Assembly: GCF_001044425.1 (NCBI RefSeq)
Contig: NZ_LFML01000062.1
Coordinates: 1 to 47,923 of the forward strand
DNA: 47,923 nt
Direction of reading: 5' to 3'
Origin: Streptomyces roseus
GTDB lineage: Bacteria > Actinomycetota > Actinomycetes > Streptomycetales > Streptomycetaceae
Made by a program: the position numbers and the translations under genes. The notes under the pieces are model-generated. The model was not told where the DNA came from and did not search any database. It saw only the letters and a list, made by a program, of their open reading frames with translations. This document shows, piece by piece, positions 43,798 through 47,923 of this stretch (position 1 is the stretch's first letter; each line of letters starts with the position of its first letter).

Positions 43798-43823
43798 CCC
43801 GCGGCCTGCCGGACAATGGTGCG

Positions 43824-44672
43824 GTGAGCGACGAACAGATCCCGGTGGTCCGGGACGTGGGCCAGGGCACCGCCAAGCTGATGCCGGACGTGGACCGGGA
43901 GCGGGCCTGGCTGCTGACCGTCGACGGCGCCCCGCAGTCGTACGTGGACCTCGACGATCCCGGGCACCTGGAGTTCGAGTACGTACGCCGGCTCGCGCAC
44001 GTACTGGACTGCGTGGCGGAGCCGGGCTCGCCGCTGGACCTGCTGCACCTGGGCGGCGGCGCGCTGACGCTGCCCCGCTACGCGGCGGCGACCCGGCCGG
44101 GCTCCCGGCAGGCGGTCGTGGAGTTCGACGCCGCCCTCGTGGAGCTGGTCGCGGAGCACCTGCCGCTGGCGGCCGGATCCGACGTCACCGTGCACGCCGC
44201 CGATGCGCGGGCCTGGCTGGAGGGCGCCGGCGCGGACAGCGCGGACCTCCTCGTCGCCGACGTGTTCGGCGGCTCGCGCGTACCGGCGCAGCTGACCTCC
44301 GTGGAGTACGCGCGGGAGGCCGCGCGGGTGCTGCGGCCCGGCGGGGTGTACGCGTCGAACCTGGCCGACGGGGCGCCGTTCGGCTTCCTGCGGGCCCAGC
44401 TCGCCAACTTCGGCGCGGTCTTCGCGGAGCTCGCGCTCGTCGCGGAGCCGGGGGTGCTGCGCGGGCGGCGGTTCGGGAACGCCGTACTGCTCGCCTCGGA
44501 CGCGCCGTTGCCGGTGGCCGCGCTCTCGCGCAGGTGCGCGGCGGACGCGTTCCCGGCGCGGGTCGAGGAGGGGGCGACCCTGGCCCGGTTCATGAAGGGG
44601 GCCCTGCCGGTGGCGGACGCGGACGCCGTGGCTTCGCCGGAGCCGCCGGAAGGCGCGTTCAGCCTGGGGTGA
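43824..44672 (+). CDS. spermidine synthase-like methyltransferase-fold protein
   Basis: A 282-residue Rossmann-fold protein of the spermidine synthase-like group. The SAM/dcSAM loop reads DLLHLGGGALTLPRY (near residue 73), followed by the acidic VVEFDAALVELV and, later, LLVADVFGG. The Asp of the spermidine synthase GGGDG motif is replaced (GGGAL), so polyamine synthesis is doubtful; annotation as a fused MFS/spermidine synthase family member is common for such sequences. GACAAT (43812-43817) lies six bases before the GTG. It overlaps the convergent MFS gene by 14 bases. Confidence 0.8.
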   Translation: MSDEQIPVVRDVGQGTAKLMPDVDRERAWLLTVDGAPQSYVDLDDPGHLEFEYVRRLAHVLDCVAEPGSPLDLLHLGGGALTLPRYAAATRPGSRQAVVEFDAALVELVAEHLPLAAGSDVTVHAADARAWLEGAGADSADLLVADVFGGSRVPAQLTSVEYAREAARVLRPGGVYASNLADGAPFGFLRAQLANFGAVFAELALVAEPGVLRGRRFGNAVLLASDAPLPVAALSRRCAADAFPARVEEGATLARFMKGALPVADADAVASPEPPEGAFSLG

Positions 44673-45987
44673 CGGCGGTGGGCGCGTCCGCCACCGGCTC
44701 GGGGGCGGCGGCGGCCGGGAACGAGGCGGCCTTCGGGGGAGCGGGCTTGCGGGTGAGCCGGCGTACGTCGGGGACGAAGAGGACCGCCGCGGTGCCCAGT
44801 ACGACCAGCGTGGCACAGCCCCACAGGGCGCTGGTGCGGCCGAACGCCGCCTCGGCCGGGCCGGCCAGGGCGGTGGCCAGCGGGAGCATCGACACCGAGC
44901 CGAACCAGTCGTAGGCGGAGACGCGGGAGAACTTCTCCTCCGGGATCTCCTGGTGCATGGTCGTCATCCAGTTCACGCCGAACACCTCGATGGCCGTTCC
45001 GCTGACGAACATCACGGTGCACAGGCCCCAGACCGGCAGGGGCACCGCCAGACCCGCGGAGGGCAGGGCCAGCGGGAACACGCACAGGGTGCCGACCAGC
45101 AGCAGCCTGCGCGGCTTCCACACCATCATCAGGACGGCCCCGGCGATGGTGCCGATGCCGAAGAAGGCCAGGGCCAGTCCCCAGGGGGCCGGCCCGCCCA
45201 ACTGGTCCCGGGCGACCAACGGACCGTACACCGCCTCCGCGGCGCCGACGACGGCCACGACCACGGAGAACTGGAGCACGATGCTCCACAGCCAGGGGCG
45301 GCTGCGGAACTCCACCCAGCCCTCGCGCAGGTCCGCCAGCAGTCCGCCGCCGGGGGCCCGGTCGCCGGTGTGGCTGACGTCGAGGAAGGCGCGCAGGGCT
45401 CCGGCGAGCGCGAACGCCGCGGCGTCGACGGCCAGGACCCAGCCGGGGCCGATCGCGGCGATCATGGCTCCGCCGAGGGCGGCCCCGCCGATGCCGGCGC
45501 CGTTCACGGCCATGCGGAAGAGGGCGAAGGCGCGGTTGGCGTGTTCGCCGGAGACGCTGGAGAGCAGCATGCCCTCGGCGGCCGGGTTGAAGAAGGCCGT
45601 GCCGGTGCCGCAGAGGGCGGTGAGCAGCATCATCTGCCACAGCTGCGGGTGTCCGGTCAGGACGAGGACGGCGAAGGCGGCCTGCGAGACGCAGTTGAGG
45701 GCGTTGGCCGCGACCATCACGCGGTGGCGGGGCAGCCGGTCGGCGAGCGCGCCGCCTATGAGCAGGAAGAGGACGAGCGGGAGTGTACGGGCGGCCGCCA
45801 CCAGGCCGACGTCGCCGCCGGACCCGCCCGCCTCCAGGACGGCGAAGGCCGAGGCGATGAGGGCTCCGTGGCTGCCGAGGTTCGTCACGACCGCGGCGCC
45901 CGTGAGCAGGGTGTAGTTGCGGCCGGCCCAGGCGGGCCGGCGGCGGTGTGCGGTCGGACGGGACGCGGCGGTGGGGGGAGAACTCAC
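44659..45987 (-). CDS. MFS transporter
   Basis: A 442-residue major-facilitator protein with twelve predicted helices. The motif-A-like GGALADRLPRHRVMV follows helix 2, and the second half begins after WVEFRSRPWLWSIVLQF near residue 225. It belongs to the enterobactin exporter/drug-efflux-like branch (MFS_3). It probably exports a small compound; the substrate is unknown. GTG 45987 is chosen over 46002 because the promoter at 45994-46022 predicts the transcript to start at that GTG. It converges with the spermidine-synthase-like gene. Confidence 0.86.
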   Translation of the reverse strand: MSSPPTAASRPTAHRRRPAWAGRNYTLLTGAAVVTNLGSHGALIASAFAVLEAGGSGGDVGLVAAARTLPLVLFLLIGGALADRLPRHRVMVAANALNCVSQAAFAVLVLTGHPQLWQMMLLTALCGTGTAFFNPAAEGMLLSSVSGEHANRAFALFRMAVNGAGIGGAALGGAMIAAIGPGWVLAVDAAAFALAGALRAFLDVSHTGDRAPGGGLLADLREGWVEFRSRPWLWSIVLQFSVVVAVVGAAEAVYGPLVARDQLGGPAPWGLALAFFGIGTIAGAVLMMVWKPRRLLLVGTLCVFPLALPSAGLAVPLPVWGLCTVMFVSGTAIEVFGVNWMTTMHQEIPEEKFSRVSAYDWFGSVSMLPLATALAGPAEAAFGRTSALWGCATLVVLGTAAVLFVPDVRRLTRKPAPPKAASFPAAAAPEPVADAPTAVTPG

Positions 45988-45993
45988 CCCCGG

Positions 45994-46022
45994 ACTATCC
46001 ACGCCCCGGGCCGAGAATCCAA
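45994..46022 (-). promoter_or_regulatory. promoter giving a leaderless MFS transcript
   Basis: On the minus strand, TTGGAT (46022-46017), 17-base spacer, GATAGT (45999-45994), then six bases to GTG 45987. It decides between two in-frame GTG starts. Confidence 0.55.
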
Positions 46023-46051
46023 ACGGATTGCGGCCCGGGGCGGGGGACGGG

Positions 46052-47092
46052 TCAGCTGTTGCCGGGGGTGCCGTTCAGGCGGACCGAGCTGAGGATCTTG
46101 TCCATGGTCTCCTGGGGGACCTCACCCTGTACGCCGGCGGCGGCGAAGAGGACCCAGCTGGCGAAGTCACCGTTCGAGGTCTTGAAGCTGAACGCGATCG
46201 ACTTGCCGTCCGAGGAGCACTTGTTCTCCTTGGGCACGCCGATCGCCGTCGCCGTGGCCATGTGGCCCTTGAGGCCGGAGGCGGTGGTGTACTCCTTGGG
46301 GTCCGAGACCTTGACGGTGCCCTTCGGCGCCTTCTGGGCGAAGGCCGCGAACACCCAGTTGCCGGCCTCGTTCTTCACGGCCTCGGCGGTGTCCTTGGCG
46401 CCCTGGCCGCCCTTGGTGCCGGTGCCGGAGAGCTCGCTCGTCTCCTCACGGCCGTCCTTGTCGGAATCGACCTTGCACCAGTCCTTCTTGAAGAAGGCAG
46501 GTGCGGAGAAGCTCACGATCGGGGTGCCGTCCTTCTTGGTGGCGTCCTCGAAGCCGGCGATGACGCCGGAGCCCGACACGTCCCACTCCGGCGGGACGTC
46601 GAAGGCGGTGCCGTGCTTGGGGTTGACGACGACCTTCCAGCCCGGGATCACCGGCTTGACCTCGCCGCCGGCGCGCGGGTTGGCGCCGGGCGAGGCGGGG
46701 GCCTGGCTGGTGGCCGGGGCCGAGGAGGCGGCGGCGGGCTTGCCGTCGGCCTCGTCGTTCTTCTTGTCCCGGGTCAGGACGAACGCGCCGGTGGCGGCCG
46801 CCACCACGATGACCGCGGCCGCCGCGACGATCGCCACGGTCTTGGTCGCGAACGGGCTGCCGCCGCCGCCCTGCGCAGGCGTCGTCTGCTGCGGCTGCTG
46901 GGGCTGGCCCCAGGGCTGGGTGGGCGGTTGGGGCTGGTAGCCGGCCTGCGGGTATCCGTAGCCGGGCTGCTGCTGGTAGGGGTTCGGCTGCTGTTCCGGC
47001 TGCCCCGGCTGTCCCTGCTGCTGATACGGGTTCTGATGCGCGTCCTGAGGGTTGTGCTGTCCCCCGGGCGGCTGCTGTTGTCCTGGCCACAT
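46052..47092 (-). CDS. membrane-anchored protein with Pro/Gln-rich N-terminus
   Basis: A 346-residue protein. Residues 1-75 are Gln/Pro/Tyr-rich (NPYQQQ and PQQPQQ runs) and cytoplasmic. One transmembrane helix spans about 82-107 (VAIVAAAAVIVVAAATGAFV). An Ala/Ser/Pro linker leads to an extracytoplasmic domain from about 145, with WKVVVNPKHGTAFDVPPEW and an FKTSNGDFASWVLFAAAG strand, and two cysteines that may pair. The layout is common in streptomycetes; I cannot name a family with confidence or give a function. It is a single gene between the MFS gene and a divergent thioesterase. Confidence 0.78.
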   Translation of the reverse strand: MWPGQQQPPGGQHNPQDAHQNPYQQQGQPGQPEQQPNPYQQQPGYGYPQAGYQPQPPTQPWGQPQQPQQTTPAQGGGGSPFATKTVAIVAAAAVIVVAAATGAFVLTRDKKNDEADGKPAAASSAPATSQAPASPGANPRAGGEVKPVIPGWKVVVNPKHGTAFDVPPEWDVSGSGVIAGFEDATKKDGTPIVSFSAPAFFKKDWCKVDSDKDGREETSELSGTGTKGGQGAKDTAEAVKNEAGNWVFAAFAQKAPKGTVKVSDPKEYTTASGLKGHMATATAIGVPKENKCSSDGKSIAFSFKTSNGDFASWVLFAAAGVQGEVPQETMDKILSSVRLNGTPGNS

Positions 47093-47188
47093 GGCCGGTA
47101 ACGATAGTGGGAGTGGGTGTCAGGAGGCACGTCCGCCCCTTGTGAAGGTCTGGCCAAGGCCTGCTACTCATGGGTAACATCGGGTCCC

Positions 47189-47641
47189 ATGAGCGCAGAT
47201 CAGATGAACGTGGGCGAGCTGCTCGCCGCGACGGTGCCGATGGCCCGGACCCTGAACCTCCAGTTCCTGGAGACCACCCCCGAGCGTGCGGTCGTACGGC
47301 TGCCGGACCAGCCCGACTTCCACAACCACGTGGGCGGCCCGCACGCCGGCGCCATGTTCACCCTCGCCGAGTCGGCGAGCGGCGCGATCGTCCTGGCCGC
47401 CTTCGGCGACCAGCTCTCGCGCGCCGTGCCGCTGGCCGTCAAGGCCGAGATCGGCTACAAGAAGCTGGCCAAGGGCGTCGTGACGGCCACCGCGACCCTC
47501 GGCCGCCCGGCCGCCGAGGTCATCGCCGAACTCGACGCGGGCGGCCGCCCCGAGTTCCCCGTCACCATCGCCATCCAGCGCGAGGACGAGGCCGTGACCG
47601 GCGAGATGACGGTCGTCTGGACGCTGCGCCCCAACGCGTAG
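47189..47641 (+). CDS. hotdog-fold thioesterase (DUF4442/PaaI-like)
   Basis: A 150-residue hotdog-fold protein, starting MSADQMNVGELLAATVPMA and containing the core HVGGPHAGAMFTLAESASG, the helix typical of PaaI/DUF4442 proteins. Such proteins hydrolyse acyl-CoA thioesters in the cytoplasm, but many lack known substrates. ATG 47189 is chosen because TAACAT (47175-47180) ends eight bases before it with no ribosome site, indicating a leaderless mRNA; the longer frame from 47117 has no coding character upstream. A strong hairpin follows. Confidence 0.85.
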   Translation: MSADQMNVGELLAATVPMARTLNLQFLETTPERAVVRLPDQPDFHNHVGGPHAGAMFTLAESASGAIVLAAFGDQLSRAVPLAVKAEIGYKKLAKGVVTATATLGRPAAEVIAELDAGGRPEFPVTIAIQREDEAVTGEMTVVWTLRPNA

Positions 47642-47680
47642 CAGGCCGGCCGCCCCGGGGGGAGCGGCAGCCGACAGGAC

Positions 47681-47714
47681 CCGCCCGGGACGCGAGAATC
47701 CGCGTCCCGGGCGG
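47681..47714 (+). terminator. thioesterase gene terminator
   Basis: Perfect 14-bp stem (47681-47694 with 47701-47714) and a 6-base loop, 40 bases after the stop. Confidence 0.85.
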
Positions 47715-47892
47715 CTTCCGTGCTGTGGGGCCCGCCGGAGGCCGACGCCCCGGCGCCGCCGCTGGGCTGAAACTCGGGGCGGCGGTGGCGCGTCCGGCCC
47801 GGCCCCGGCGCGGCGGCGGCGCACAGTGTGCGGGGGAGCGGTCCGGCGCGGGCCGCTCCCGCCTACCCGAGCCCCAGCCGCAGGGAGCGCCC

Positions 47893-47923
47893 ATGAGCGA
47901 GGCCGTGTCCAGACGCCGCGCGC
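47893..47923 (+). CDS. start of a further gene, cut by the window end
   Basis: An ATG with GGGAG eight bases upstream begins an open frame reading MSEAVSRRRA to the end of the window. The arginine run could be the start of a Tat signal or a cytoplasmic stop-transfer segment. Only ten codons are visible, so no product can be named. Confidence 0.45.
   Translation, partial: MSEAVSRRRA

Overview
The window looks like a chromosomal segment of a Streptomyces or close relative. GC content is very high with GC-rich third codon positions, GTG starts are frequent, and many genes have a -10-like hexamer 6-8 bases before the start codon (leaderless transcripts). Gene content and order also fit. From memory, not from a search, the order parallels the Streptomyces coelicolor stretch running from the cardiolipin synthase gene SCO1389 to tuf3 (SCO1321), read in reverse. 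I see no prophage, integrative element, insertion sequence, CRISPR array or tRNA gene.

Layout. (1) 1-80: 3' end of a 5S rRNA and its terminator. (2) 157-10.8 kb: a block matching the conserved actinobacterial cls / DUF881-sbp-DUF881 / garA / merR / DUF151 / merR cluster. It includes a nucleotidyltransferase fused to a degenerate phosphomannomutase, and is followed by DNA polymerase IV and a PRC-barrel protein. (3) 10.9-14.1 kb: a tandem glycine riboswitch driving gcvP. (4) 14.2-20.5 kb: small accessory genes: a DUF5999-like protein, an unknown protein, a GCS2-family ligase, a CPBP protease, a PhzF-like protein, a His-rich PadR regulator and an SRPBCC protein. (5) 20.6-28.0 kb: three EamA/DMT transporters mixed with two split-barrel flavin proteins, a MocR regulator, a LysR regulator and an isochorismatase-like protein lacking its catalytic residues. 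(6) 28.1-31.1 kb: a HipA-like kinase overlapping a DUF3037 gene, then a two-gene SDR operon. (7) 31.2-39.9 kb: an orphan peptide-binding lipoprotein, ung, small unknowns, a DinB/DUF664 protein, a Gfo/Idh/MocA oxidoreductase, lnt, an NTF2-like protein, a 58-residue protein and uppP. (8) 39.9-47.9 kb: a TVP38-like membrane protein, an AlkD-like protein, the paralogous elongation factor tuf3, a patatin-like protein, a spermidine-synthase-like protein, an MFS exporter, a membrane-anchored unknown, a hotdog thioesterase and the first codons of one more gene.

How the genes work together. The left block joins membrane lipid synthesis (cls), a probable membrane/division-linked DUF881-Sbp set, and nitrogen/2-oxoglutarate control (GarA-like FHA protein) to glycine catabolism (gcvP). 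Lnt and UppP serve lipoprotein maturation and cell-wall lipid recycling. DinB, Ung and the AlkD-like protein are separate DNA-damage functions. The best candidates for undescribed biology are: a leaderless 11-codon upstream ORF followed by two competing hairpins before the second EamA gene (21.6-21.8 kb); a CTGAC-N5-GTCAG operator-like dyad found in two separate intergenic regions; the HipA-like kinase/DUF3037 pair; the zinc-ribbon-extended GarA homologue; and two enzyme-fold proteins whose active sites are lost (the PMM-like domain and the isochorismatase-like protein).
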